64,000 bases of DNA from CAWKOH01 sp963851245 (GCA_963851245.1 CAWKOH010000015.1:1-64000); one strand, 5' to 3'. Numbered from the stretch's first letter, positions 8,044 through 16,387 are shown. The notes: a model not told the origin generated them from the letters alone. Translations and numbers: made by a program.

Positions 8044-9554
8044 CATCACCATGCCCCAGCTGGGCGAGACGGTCACCGAAGGCACGATCACCAAGTGGCA
8101 CAAGCAAGTCGGTGACAGCGGTGGCGGAGGACGACGTGTTGTTCGAAGTATCCACCGACAAGGTGGACTCCGAGGTCCCCTCGCCGGTGGCCGGCGTCCT
8201 CGCCGAGATCCTCGTGCCCGAGGGCGACACCGTCGACGTCGGCACCCGCCTGGCTGTGATCTCCCAAGGGGGAGCTGCCTCCACCACGCCGGCAACGACC
8301 GCGACCGTGCCCGAACCCGCCGTCTCGCCAGGACCGAAGGTGGCGCCCGTATCCGAGGCAGAGGCAGAACCGCCACGCCAGGAGGAACCGCCGGCTGCCC
8401 CGGCACCGGCCCCCGAACCAGTCGCCGTACCCGCGGTGGCCGCCGCGGCCGTAACCGCCCCGGCAGCGACTTCAACGGTCACGGCCGCTCCGGTCGCGGG
8501 TTCAACGGTCGCGGCCGCTCCTGAGCTGAGCTCGGCCCCGGTGGCCGCCCGCGCCGATGGCGAGGGAGGAGGCGGTGCCGGCCGGGTGCTGTCGCCGGTC
8601 GTTCGCCGGCTCATTGCCGAGCACCAGCTCGACCCATCCGAGATCCAGGGCACGGGCGCCGGCGGGCGGATCACCCGCAACGACGTGCTGGCTCTCATAG
8701 ACCGCCGCAACGGGGGCGCCGCGCCGGGCGCTGCTGCTCCGACCGCCCCGGCCCCGATCGGCGCCCGGCCCGCCCCGGCCCCGACCGGGGTCCGGCCCGC
8801 CCCGGCGCCCGCCGCCCAGGCCGGGTTGCCGGCGCCAGGCGAGCGGGACACCGTCGTTCCCTTCACCAACATCCGCCGGCGGACCGCCGAGCACATGGTG
8901 CGATCCAAGGCCACGTCCGCTCACGCGATGGTGGCGGTCGAGGTGGACTACTCCGGCGTCGAGGCGGTACGGACAGCGGAGAAGGACCGGTTCAGGGAGG
9001 CCGAAGGCTTCGGGCTCACTTACCTGCCCTTTGTCACCAGGGCCGTAGTGGACGCCCTCACCGAGTTCCCGAACGTGAACAGCTCGGTCGGCGACGACGC
9101 CCTTGTCGTTCATCACGACATCAACATCGGCATCGCCGTGGACCTCGACTTCGAAGGCTTGCTCGTGCCGGTCATCCATGAGGCTGACGGCAAGCGATTG
9201 CGGTCGCTCGCCCGGGAGATATCGGGCCTAGCCGGCAAAGCGCGGGCCAAGCGGTTGACCATGGATGACATCTCGGGCGGCACCTTTACCATCACGAACG
9301 CCGGGCCGTTCGGGACCTTCATCACCGTGCCGGTCATCAACCAACCACAGGTGGCCATCCTCTCTACCGACGGCGTCCGCAAGAAGCCAGTGGTAGTCGA
9401 GCTGCCCGATGGCTCGGACGGCATTGCCATCCATCCTGTGGGCAACCTGGTCATGTCGTGGGACCACCGGGCCTTCGACGGGGCCTATGCCGCCGCCTTC
9501 CTCCGGGCTATCAAGAACGTCATCGAAACCCGGGACTGGGCCACCGAGCTGTGA
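8036..9554 (+). CDS. Dihydrolipoamide acyltransferase E2, one apparent frameshift
   Basis: E2 carries the swinging lipoyl arm and transfers acyl groups to CoA in a 2-oxoacid dehydrogenase complex. From TTG 8036 the start reads ADITMPQLGETVTEGTITKWHKQVGDS; an extra G near 8120 then shifts the frame, after which VAEDDVLFEVSTDKVDSEVPSPVAG continues the lipoyl domain with its lysine in TDKV. A long Ala/Pro linker follows, then a subunit-binding domain (VLSPVVRRLIAEHQLD...TGAGGRITRNDVLALI), a second Pro/Ala linker and the catalytic domain with WDHRAFDGAYAAAFL. Restoring one base gives about 505 residues. Which E1 it serves (2-oxoglutarate, pyruvate or branched-chain) cannot be told from here. Confidence 0.9.
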
Positions 9555-11317
9555 GAACCCCGGCCTGTTCCGGTCCCCTGACCGGGGCTCGAGACCTGCT
9601 CAGGATCCGATGGCTGGGCCGGGTCGCCTACCAGGACGGCCTCGCAGTGCAGCGGGGTCTGTGGAAGGCGGGCCAGGACGATTGGTTGCTCCTCCTCGAG
9701 CACAGGCACGTGTACACGCTCGGGGTCAGGGCCAAGGACGAGCACGTGCTCGTCGACCCGGCCTCGGTCGGAGCCGAACTGGTCCGCTCGGATCGTGGGG
9801 GAGACGTGACCTATCACGGGCCCGGCCAGCTGGTCGGCTACCCGATCATGTCGGTCCCGATGGGGCCCAACGCCTCACCCTGCCATGTGCACCGCATCGA
9901 GCAACTGGTCATCGATGCTCTGGCGGATCTGGGACTGAGCGGCGCCGGCCGGCTCGACGGCTATCCAGGGGTGTGGGTCGATCCCGACGGGCCTGATCCC
10001 CGCAAGATCTGTGCCGTTGGCGTCAGGGTCTCCCGGGGCCGGTCCATGCACGGGTTCGCTCTGAACGTCGATCCGGACATGTCCTACTTCGGGCACATCG
10101 TTCCGTGCGGGATCGCCGACAAGCCGGTCACGTCAATGACTGCGGAAGGCAACTCGGCCCCGATGGCGTCCGTGGTAGACGCCCTCTCTCGCCGGGCGGA
10201 GTCGCTGTGGGGCTATACGCGTGTCGACCGCCGGGACGTGGCCTGGAGAGTCTCCGAATCCGATCTGGCTCCCTTCACCCGCGGCGAGGGTCCGGGTGGC
10301 GCGGTTGCCGGCGAACACTCCAGGCCCGGGGCCGCCCCCGTCCGCATGCTCGACCGGCGCCTGGCCGAAGCCGGTGTGGCCCCCGAGAGTGGGCTGCCGC
10401 CCTCCCAGCGCAAACCGGAGTGGTTGCGCGTCAAAGCCCGGATGGGCGAGGAGTACCGGTCCCTACGGCACACCATGCGCGACCTTTCACTGGTGACGGT
10501 CTGCGAGGAGGCCGGCTGTCCGAACATCTACGAGTGCTGGGCCGACGGCACGGCCACGTTCATGATCAACGGCGACCGGTGCACCCGCGCCTGTGGGTTC
10601 TGCCTTGTAGATACCCGCAAGCCGGCCGCCCCCGACCCTGATGAGCCCGGCCGGGTAGCGGAGGCGGTCGTGCGGCTCGCCTTGGCTCACGCCGTGGTGA
10701 CCACTGTCGCCCGCGACGACCTCCCCGACGGAGGCGCCGCCGCCTTTGCCGCCACGGTGGACGCCATCCGTCATCGCTCTCCCGGCACCGCTATCGAGCT
10801 CCTCGTATCGGACTGTAAGGGCGATCCGGCGTCGCTCGCGACCATCTTCGATTCACGTCCGGACATCCTCAATCACAACCTGGAGACCGTTATCCGCCTC
10901 CAGCGCGCCGTGCGTCCGTCGGCATCGTACGCCCGCAGCCTGGCCGTGCTGGCTCGGGCCAAGGCGGCCGGGCTGACGACCAAGTCGGGCCTGATCGTCG
11001 GGATGGGCGAGAGCTTCGACGAGGTTCTGTCCGCCCTTGCCGACATGCACGGCGTCGGGGTGGACATCGTCACCGTCGGTCAGTATCTCCGTCCCACCAC
11101 CAATCATCTGCCCGTCGCGCGCTGGTGGAGGCCGGAGGAGTTCGTTCAGATCAAAGCGGCGGGGGAGGCCATCGGCATCCCGCACGTCGAGGCGTCTCCG
11201 CTCACCCGCTCCAGCTATCACGCCCGCCAGGCGGCGTCCGGCTTTACCGCACCGGGAGCGGAGGGAGCCGGCGGTCGGAGCCGCGATGCGAAGACGGCAT
11301 CGGGTTCATTCGCATGA
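9551..11317 (+). CDS. lipB-lipA: LipB-LipA fusion: octanoyltransferase plus lipoyl synthase
   Basis: One 588-residue reading frame joins the two steps of lipoate assembly. Residues about 1-235 are LipB, which moves octanoate from acyl carrier protein to the target lysine: RGGDVTYHGPGQLVGYP, the catalytic K152 in RKICAVGVR and C186 in HIVPCGIADK. A linker of about 30 residues follows. Residues about 266-588 are LipA, which inserts sulfur: auxiliary cluster cysteines C318, C323, C329 (CEEAGCPNIYEC) and radical SAM cysteines C344, C348, C351 (CTRACGFC), ending in a SPLTRSSYHA motif with the conserved Arg-Ser-Ser. The GTG at 9551 overlaps the E2 stop by 4 bp. An internal ATG at residue 266 could give separate LipA, so an indel in the GC-rich linker could create a false fusion. 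Confidence 0.9.
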   Translation: MRTPACSGPLTGARDLLRIRWLGRVAYQDGLAVQRGLWKAGQDDWLLLLEHRHVYTLGVRAKDEHVLVDPASVGAELVRSDRGGDVTYHGPGQLVGYPIMSVPMGPNASPCHVHRIEQLVIDALADLGLSGAGRLDGYPGVWVDPDGPDPRKICAVGVRVSRGRSMHGFALNVDPDMSYFGHIVPCGIADKPVTSMTAEGNSAPMASVVDALSRRAESLWGYTRVDRRDVAWRVSESDLAPFTRGEGPGGAVAGEHSRPGAAPVRMLDRRLAEAGVAPESGLPPSQRKPEWLRVKARMGEEYRSLRHTMRDLSLVTVCEEAGCPNIYECWADGTATFMINGDRCTRACGFCLVDTRKPAAPDPDEPGRVAEAVVRLALAHAVVTTVARDDLPDGGAAAFAATVDAIRHRSPGTAIELLVSDCKGDPASLATIFDSRPDILNHNLETVIRLQRAVRPSASYARSLAVLARAKAAGLTTKSGLIVGMGESFDEVLSALADMHGVGVDIVTVGQYLRPTTNHLPVARWWRPEEFVQIKAAGEAIGIPHVEASPLTRSSYHARQAASGFTAPGAEGAGGRSRDAKTASGSFA

Positions 11318-12414
11318 GGGGGCCTCGACAGGCTCGCCTTGAGCGGGTCCGGCAGCGGATGTCGGAGCTCGGCGTGGATGCTCTCCTGCTGTCCCTCGGT
11401 GCGGACCTGCCCTGGCTGACCGGCTACGAAGCCATGCCGTTGGAACGCCTCACCATGCTCGTAGTTCCCGGCGATGCCCCAGCGGTGCTCGTGGTGCCCC
11501 GGCTCGAGGCGCCGCGGGTCGCGGAGCAACAGGATGTGTTCGCCTTGCGCCCCTGGGCGGAAAGCGAGAACCCAGTGTCCATAGTGGCGGATCTGGTTGG
11601 CTCGAGAACCAGACTCGCGGTGTCGGACCGGACGTGGGCCACTTTCGTGGTCGCCTTGCAAGGCGCCCTGCCCGGCTCATCCTGGCGGCTCTCGTCCGAG
11701 GTCACAGGACCGCTGCGGGCCGTCAAGGACGCCGATGAGGTGTCGGCTCTGGCTGCCGCATCGGCGGCGGCCGACCGGGTGGCGGCGCAGCTGCTGTCCG
11801 GTGACATCTCGCTGATCGGCCGTACCGAACGTCAGGTGTCTCAGGACATAGGCAGGCGGCTGCTGGAGGAAGGCCACCAGAAGGTGAACTTCGCCATCGT
11901 GGGAAGCGGCCCGAACTCCGCCAGCCCCCACCACGAGCCCGGTTCCCGGATCATTGGTCCAGCCGAGGCGGTCGTCTGCGACTTCGGCGGGACCATGGAC
12001 GGCTACTGCTCCGACATCACCCGTACGGTGTGGACCGGGCCACCCACCTCGCAGGAGAGGGAGATCTACGAACTGCTCCAGCGGGCTCAGGCCAAAGGAG
12101 TGGCCGCCGCCAAGGTAGGCGTTACATGCGAAGGCGTGGACGGGGCAACCCGATCAGTGATCGCCGGCGGGGGTTACGGCGACGCGTTCATCCATCGCAC
12201 GGGGCATGGCATCGGTCTCGAGGAGCACGAGGACCCGTACATCGTGGCCGGCAACACGGTCCTGCTGACACCCGGTCACGCCTTCTCGGTGGAGCCGGGC
12301 ATCTACCTGAGCGGCCGTTTCGGGGCCCGGATAGAGGACATAGTGCTGGCCTCGGAGGACGGACCTCTTTCCCTCAACCGGGTCAGCCACGACCTGACCG
12401 TGGTCGAAGCCTGA
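11314..12414 (+). CDS. M24 family aminopeptidase (Xaa-Pro type)
   Basis: This is a creatinase/aminopeptidase-P-like dimetal peptidase that removes N-terminal residues, probably before proline, in the cytoplasm. Residues about 1-130 form the N-terminal creatinase domain (LGADLPWLTGYEAMPLERL). The C-terminal pita-bread domain has all five metal ligands: the aspartates in VCDFGGTMDGYCSDITRT, the histidine in HRTGHGIG, and the glutamates in FSVEPGIY and ARIEDIVL. Length is 366 residues. The ATG at 11314 overlaps the lipA stop by 4 bp, so it belongs to the lpdA operon. Confidence 0.92.
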   Translation: MRGPRQARLERVRQRMSELGVDALLLSLGADLPWLTGYEAMPLERLTMLVVPGDAPAVLVVPRLEAPRVAEQQDVFALRPWAESENPVSIVADLVGSRTRLAVSDRTWATFVVALQGALPGSSWRLSSEVTGPLRAVKDADEVSALAAASAAADRVAAQLLSGDISLIGRTERQVSQDIGRRLLEEGHQKVNFAIVGSGPNSASPHHEPGSRIIGPAEAVVCDFGGTMDGYCSDITRTVWTGPPTSQEREIYELLQRAQAKGVAAAKVGVTCEGVDGATRSVIAGGGYGDAFIHRTGHGIGLEEHEDPYIVAGNTVLLTPGHAFSVEPGIYLSGRFGARIEDIVLASEDGPLSLNRVSHDLTVVEA

Positions 12415-13136
12415 TGGACTTCGGCATCTCGGGCAAGGTCGCCCTCGTCACCGCCGGGTCCAAGGGCCTGGGCCGGGCATCGGCGGCGGCCTTGGCGGCG
12501 GAGGGGGTCAAGGTCGTCATATGCGCCCGAGGCGAAGAAACCCTGCAGCAGACAGAAGCGGCTATCCGATCCGCCGGCGGCGAGGTGCACGCCATCCCCG
12601 CCGACGTGACCGACACGGCCGTCCCCGGCCGCCTCGTGGAGCAGACGAGGGAGCGCTATGGGTCCCTGGACATCCTGGTGGCCAACGCCGGCGGGCCGCC
12701 GCCGGGCCGAGCTCTCGAGCTGACCGACGACCAGATCGAAGCCGCCGTGAACGCCAATCTGACCACCTCCGTACGGTTGGTGCGTGAGGCCGTACCGGCG
12801 ATGCAGACCGCCGGTTGGGGCCGCATCTGCTGCATAACGTCGTGGTCGATCAAGCAGCCCATGCGTGAGCTCTCCCTGTCCAACCTGGCCCGTACCGGCT
12901 TGTGGGCTTGGGCCAAGACCGCTGCTTACGACCTCTCCTCTACCGGAGTGACGCTGAACCTGATCTGTCCCGGCTCCCACGCCACCGACCGGATGGTGCA
13001 GCTGGGTGGATCGGGCGTCATGGGAGACCCCGGCGACTTCGGCCGCATCGTTGCCTTCCTGTGCTCCCAGCCGGCCGGGTACATCTCGGGCACGGCGGTC
13101 ATGGTCGATGGGGCGGCCAGCGCCGGCCTTCTGTAG
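12414..13136 (+). CDS. SDR family oxidoreductase
   Basis: A classical short-chain dehydrogenase of 240 residues. The cofactor motif is TAGSKGLGRAS near residue 13, with NAG in VANAGGPPPG and the active-site serines in CITSWSIKQP. The normal YxxxK motif is altered: the aligned stretch is LSLSNLARTGLWAWAKTAA, where the tyrosine is not obvious, so catalysis as a normal SDR is uncertain. This N-rather-than-Y pattern occurs in the 3-oxoacyl-ACP reductase-like group with SNxxR. The ATG shares one base with the preceding stop, making it the last gene of the lpdA operon. The substrate is unknown. Confidence 0.85.
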   Translation: MDFGISGKVALVTAGSKGLGRASAAALAAEGVKVVICARGEETLQQTEAAIRSAGGEVHAIPADVTDTAVPGRLVEQTRERYGSLDILVANAGGPPPGRALELTDDQIEAAVNANLTTSVRLVREAVPAMQTAGWGRICCITSWSIKQPMRELSLSNLARTGLWAWAKTAAYDLSSTGVTLNLICPGSHATDRMVQLGGSGVMGDPGDFGRIVAFLCSQPAGYISGTAVMVDGAASAGLL

Positions 13137-13151
13137 CCGGGCGGTTTCTGA

Positions 13152-14174
13152 CTATCGCAGCAGGGCGTCTATGTTGCCGTTGGCCGCATTGGCGGCGCCG
13201 GCCAGATGGCTCACGCCGTACACGCCTTCGATAGAGGCCAGGATGCCGGTGGTATCCACGGACGAGGAGTCCTTGCGGGGGGCGACCCTCAACGCCTCCG
13301 ACACCACGATGGTTGGTATGTGGCCCCCGCCGGTCCCGTTGACGCCGGAGTTGTCACTGTCGGACTCGTCCCACTCGATGATGATCCGCCCGCCGGCCTT
13401 GTACCAGCTTGTCGCCTGAACCCCGGGGATGAACCGGGCCAGGAAGGCGTCGCCGTCCTGCACCGTCCCGTCGTGCTCGTCGTTGATCAGGTTCGGCGTG
13501 TACCACACGAAGTCGGGGCCGTCGGGAGAGTTCAGGTCAGCGGCCAGCGTGGACGCGTCAGCGATGGGCATCTTCGTTGTAGGGAAATAGACCCAGGGAA
13601 AGTGGCGCACGGCGTACTCCCCGGAACTCTGCCTGGGGTCGGCGGGCAGGTCCTCGGCATAGGCCTTCACTCTGTAACCGGCCCCGACCAGCTGGTCGGC
13701 CAGGGTCGCCACGCCCGGGAAGGCATGTGACGACGGCGGATTGTCATCGGTCACGCCCTGATTGGACCCTGAGATCAGGTCGAGGTAGTTGGGCAGCGAC
13801 GGGTGCCCGAAGGCGTAGCTGTTCGTGGCCAGGCCGTAGCTCTGGGCCAGGAGATTGGTGTACGGCTGGGAGGCCTGACCGATCACCTGGTCGTAGCTCT
13901 TGTTCTCCATCATCACGACCATGACGTGGGGGGCCGGGGTGGCTTTGGCGGGGGAGACGGTGGCGCCGGCGGCGCCGGCGGGGTCGGCGGGGCTGGGGGT
14001 GGGCGACTTGGTGGCGGCGGGTCCCGTCGCGGTGGGCCTGGTGGTGGCGGTGGAAGAGGGGCTGGTGGGAACCGGCTCCTTCGGTCGGGAGGCCTGCGGT
14101 CGGGCGGCCGGCGAGGGACTGCTGCACGCGGCGACGGTGATGGATAGGATCGTTGCCCCCACCGCCTTGCTCAT
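13152..14174 (-). CDS. Lipoprotein phosphoesterase (acid phosphatase / phospholipase C-like)
   Basis: The N-terminus is a lipoprotein signal (ILSITVAAC, with the lipobox Cys about residue 17), followed by a long Pro/Thr/Ser/Ala-rich linker to about residue 80, which suits tethering to the outer face of the membrane. The rest is the alkaline-phosphatase-fold phosphoesterase domain: VMVVMMENKSYDQVIG, FGHPSLPNYLDLISG and IIIEWDESDSDNSG supply the usual metal ligands. Length is 340 residues from ATG 14174; a GTG at 14183 is an alternative. It converges with the lpdA operon, ending 15 bp from the SDR stop. Substrate is not predictable; phosphomonoesters or phospholipids are typical. Confidence 0.85.
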   Translation of the reverse strand: MSKAVGATILSITVAACSSPSPAARPQASRPKEPVPTSPSSTATTRPTATGPAATKSPTPSPADPAGAAGATVSPAKATPAPHVMVVMMENKSYDQVIGQASQPYTNLLAQSYGLATNSYAFGHPSLPNYLDLISGSNQGVTDDNPPSSHAFPGVATLADQLVGAGYRVKAYAEDLPADPRQSSGEYAVRHFPWVYFPTTKMPIADASTLAADLNSPDGPDFVWYTPNLINDEHDGTVQDGDAFLARFIPGVQATSWYKAGGRIIIEWDESDSDNSGVNGTGGGHIPTIVVSEALRVAPRKDSSSVDTTGILASIEGVYGVSHLAGAANAANGNIDALLR

Positions 14175-14306
14175 CGCCCGCACGGCCGCCAGTAAAGCAC
14201 TACGCCCGACGGCGCCGGCCTCGGGGGAGGGGTGGCCGGCGGGACGTCGCCGTGGTCCGGGGGGGGTCGGTCCGGCGCCGGCCGGCGATCGGCGTTGACG
14301 GCCAAG

Positions 14307-14408
14307 TCTCGGTGCCACTTGGTCCTCTGGGTGCCAGGACAGTCCTGAAAAGCCCTGTATTAGCACCGAGAGAATAAAAAGGCACCGAGAGTCACGGAGG
14401 ACCTCCGT
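14307..14408. repeat. Three copies of a 10-bp element and a 15-bp palindrome in a spacer
   Basis: In the 410-bp spacer between the phosphoesterase and the next operon, GCACCGAGAG occurs directly at 14363-14372 and 14382-14391, 19 bp apart, and an inverted copy (TCTCGGTGCC) lies at 14307-14316. Next to them ACGGAGG-A-CCTCCGT forms a perfect palindrome at 14394-14408. The arrangement looks like clustered regulator sites for the divergently placed genes. No protein that binds them can be named from sequence. Confidence 0.55.
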
Positions 14409-14485
14409 CACCCCCATATCTGGCTCCCGGCCTCCGCCGCCGGCCCGGCGCACGGCGGCCGCCGGAGGGCACGATAATGCCGTCC

Positions 14486-14527
14486 TGACATCAACTTTTG
14501 GTTGACAGTGACATCATACTAATGTCA
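14486..14527 (+). promoter_or_regulatory. Operator-like palindromes and a TTGACA hexamer upstream of the RHH operon
   Basis: TGACATCA occurs at 14486-14493 and 14509-14516, and TGACAT (14509-14514) is matched by the inverted ATGTCA at 14522-14527 with a 7-bp spacer. TCAAC/GTTGA forms another small palindrome at 14491-14505. A TTGACA (-35-like) lies at 14502-14507, but I cannot fix the -10. The sites lie 58-99 bp before a gene pair that includes a ribbon-helix-helix protein, so autoregulation is a reasonable guess. Confidence 0.5.
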
Positions 14528-14584
14528 TCATGTAGTCAGAACGATGGCAGAATATCTAGTAGCCACACCAGCGGAGGTGAGGAC

Positions 14585-14839
14585 GTGCATCCCTGGGTGA
14601 TCTGGAACCTGGCCGAGGAGCGCGTGGAGGAACTCCACCGACACCGGCACCGATACTCACCCCGACACCAACCCCGGCTCCACCTGACAGGGGCTTCGCC
14701 CCGCCGGCAAGGCTGGCTTGGCATAGCCGACCGGTTGGCCGGTTGGGCCGGCCGCCGCATGATCACAACCGGCACCCGGATGGCTCGCCGGGGCCGGCCG
14801 GCGGGCGTCAGCACCGAGGCCCTGGGCGCGGCCCGATGA
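14585..14839 (+). CDS. Small basic hypothetical protein
   Basis: An 84-residue protein from GTG 14585, preceded at ideal distance by GGAGG (14573-14577). It begins HPWVIWNLAEERVEELHRHRH, then is rich in Arg, His and Gly, with a possible short amphipathic stretch (GWLGIADRLAGWAGRRMI). I do not recognise a family. Its stop overlaps the next start (ATGA), so it is translated with the RHH protein. The high Arg/His content would suit nucleic acid or phospholipid contact, but that is only inference. Confidence 0.7.
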   Translation: MHPWVIWNLAEERVEELHRHRHRYSPRHQPRLHLTGASPRRQGWLGIADRLAGWAGRRMITTGTRMARRGRPAGVSTEALGAAR

Positions 14840-15294
14840 ACCTCTCGGCTGTCGTGGCTGACCTGGCTTCGGACCTGGCCGCCCTCGGCGCTCTCGGTGA
14901 CGAGGCCATGGCGGATGCCGCCTCGCGGTTGGCCACTGCCATGGAGGGCCCCATTACCGCCCGTTTGTTGGAGATCCTGGGACAGGCCGCAGCCGGGCTG
15001 GACGGCGGCCAGTCCAAGGCGCGGGTAGAAGTTCGGCTGGTTGGCGGCGATGTGGAACTGGTCCTGGTCGACACCGACTCGGCATCGGAGTCCGCAGAAA
15101 CCGAGAGCGAGGGTGACGCAGACGCCCGCATCACTCTCCGTCTCTCGTCGCAACTGAAGGCCCGGATCGAGGCGGCCTCAGCCCGCGAAGGGGTCTCGGT
15201 CAACACATGGATCGTGCGGGTTCTCGGCCAGCAGTCCAGACGTGATCCCGGCTTCCGAGCCGGCCGTCGGCTTACCGGCTACGGACGCAGCTAG
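14836..15294 (+). CDS. Ribbon-helix-helix (HicB/Arc-like) protein
   Basis: The 152-residue product has an N-terminal alpha-helical part (about 1-60), an acidic middle (DTDSASESAETESEGDADA), and a C-terminal ribbon-helix-helix near residues 95-130: RITLRLSSQLKARIEAASAREGVSVNTWIVRVL. The strand with alternating polar residues and the SVNTW turn are typical of Arc/HicB-type DNA-binding domains. It overlaps the small basic protein by 4 bp and precedes a DUF4097 protein, an arrangement I believe is common in actinobacteria. It probably binds its own promoter palindrome. It lacks a HicA-type partner, so a toxin-antitoxin role is doubtful. Confidence 0.82.
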   Translation: MNLSAVVADLASDLAALGALGDEAMADAASRLATAMEGPITARLLEILGQAAAGLDGGQSKARVEVRLVGGDVELVLVDTDSASESAETESEGDADARITLRLSSQLKARIEAASAREGVSVNTWIVRVLGQQSRRDPGFRAGRRLTGYGRS

Positions 15295-15325
15295 CCGGCG
15301 ATTACCCCCCACTGAGTCCAGAAGC

Positions 15326-15361
15326 GCGAACAGAGCGAAGAGCGAAAGAGCGAACAGCGAA
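15326..15361 (+). repeat. Five GCGAA units in a purine-rich leader
   Basis: GCGAA recurs at 15326, 15335, 15342, 15350 and 15357, with spacing 9, 7, 8 and 7 bp, inside a purine-rich stretch that runs into the ribosome site (AAAGGA) of the DUF4097 gene at 15377. It is noncoding. It may keep the mRNA unstructured or be a simple slippage repeat. Confidence 0.6.
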
Positions 15362-15376
15362 GAGAAAGGATCGCAG

Positions 15377-16264
15377 ATGATACGCCAGCAGTACGAGACA
15401 CCCGGTGAGGTCTTCCTCCGGGTAAGCAACAAAGCGGGTCCCGTCGAGGTTCACGCCTACGACGGAGAGACGACCGAAGTCGAGGTGACGGCCAAGGGCG
15501 AAGCGGGCGCCGACGCGGTGGCCAACACGAAGATCGACCATGTCGGGACCGACGCCGGCCATCGAGTTCTCGTCGAGGTCCCGGCCCGGAGTGGTCTACT
15601 TCGTCCGTGGCTGAAGCGAGGCACGTCGGTCCGGGTGGCGGTACGGCTGCCGGAGGGCGCGGCCGTGCAGATCGAAACGGCTGGGGGAGAGGTGACCGCC
15701 CTGGGTCGCCTGGGCCAGACGAGTGTCCTGACCGCCTCCGGGGATGTGTCGATCGAAAGGATCGACGCGGACCTCCGGGTCCGGACGGCAAGCGGTGACG
15801 TCATCGTCGCGGCGGTGTCAGGCGAGGCGAGCATCCACACCGCGTCCGGAGATGTTCGCGGCGGGACGATCGAAGGTGACGGCGAGATCAAGACGGCGTC
15901 AGGTGACGTGCGAGTCGAGGCCGCAGGCGGGGGACTGATGGTCCAGACGGCCTCGGGCGACGTGTCAACCGGGCATCTGGCCGCCGGCTGCCTGGTCAAG
16001 ACCGCCTCAGGTGATCTGCGCGTCGGGTGCCTTAGCGGCGGTCGCGCCGAGCTGGAGACGGTCACCGGAGATATCGAAGTGGCCGTGGCTCGTGGCGCCC
16101 TGGTCGCGGTCGATGCCGTGACGGTCAGCGGATCTCTCAGCTCGGAGATCGACCTCGAGGCCGAAGCGCCGGAGCTTCCCGGCGAGGACGACATGGCCTG
16201 CCTGGATCTCCACGCCAGGACCGTGAGCGGGGACCTGAAGATCGAGCGGGCTGCTTTGGCCTGA
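15377..16264 (+). CDS. DUF4097 beta-solenoid repeat protein
   Basis: A 295-residue protein starting at ATG 15377 after AGAAAGGA. The first ~95 residues are a beta-rich region (VFLRVSNKAGPVEVHAYDGETTEVEV). From about residue 110 the motif T-A-S-G-D-V/L recurs at a period of roughly 16-20 residues (VLTASGDV, VRTASGDV, IHTASGDV, IKTASGDV, VQTASGDV, VKTASGDL, then TVTGDI and TVSGSL/TVSGDL), which is the pattern of a right-handed beta-helix. There is no signal peptide or membrane segment, so it looks cytoplasmic. It follows the RHH gene by 82 bp. Function is unknown; related proteins are envelope-stress associated. Confidence 0.9.
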   Translation: MIRQQYETPGEVFLRVSNKAGPVEVHAYDGETTEVEVTAKGEAGADAVANTKIDHVGTDAGHRVLVEVPARSGLLRPWLKRGTSVRVAVRLPEGAAVQIETAGGEVTALGRLGQTSVLTASGDVSIERIDADLRVRTASGDVIVAAVSGEASIHTASGDVRGGTIEGDGEIKTASGDVRVEAAGGGLMVQTASGDVSTGHLAAGCLVKTASGDLRVGCLSGGRAELETVTGDIEVAVARGALVAVDAVTVSGSLSSEIDLEAEAPELPGEDDMACLDLHARTVSGDLKIERAALA

Positions 16265-16387
16265 AACCCGACGGTCTGAACCCCGATCGAGGAGGCTGCG
16301 GGCGCCGCGACCGGGTCCGGGGATGAAACGGGGCCGAAGACGGCGCCGCCGGCGGTCGCCGGTTCGTGGACTCCGCCGCCGGCGCTG

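Noticed and set aside
8380..8830. Low-complexity repeats of the E2 gene as a mobile or repetitive element
   Set aside because: They encode the normal Ala/Pro linkers between the lipoyl, binding and catalytic domains.
14836..15294. A HicAB-type toxin-antitoxin pair
   Set aside because: There is an RHH domain but no HicA-like double-stranded-RNA-binding toxin beside it.
15700..16250. A CRISPR or DNA tandem repeat suggested by recurring ACGGC(C)TC(A/G)GG(C)GA
   Set aside because: The repeat is in coding frame and encodes the TASGD turns of the DUF4097 protein; there are no spacers.
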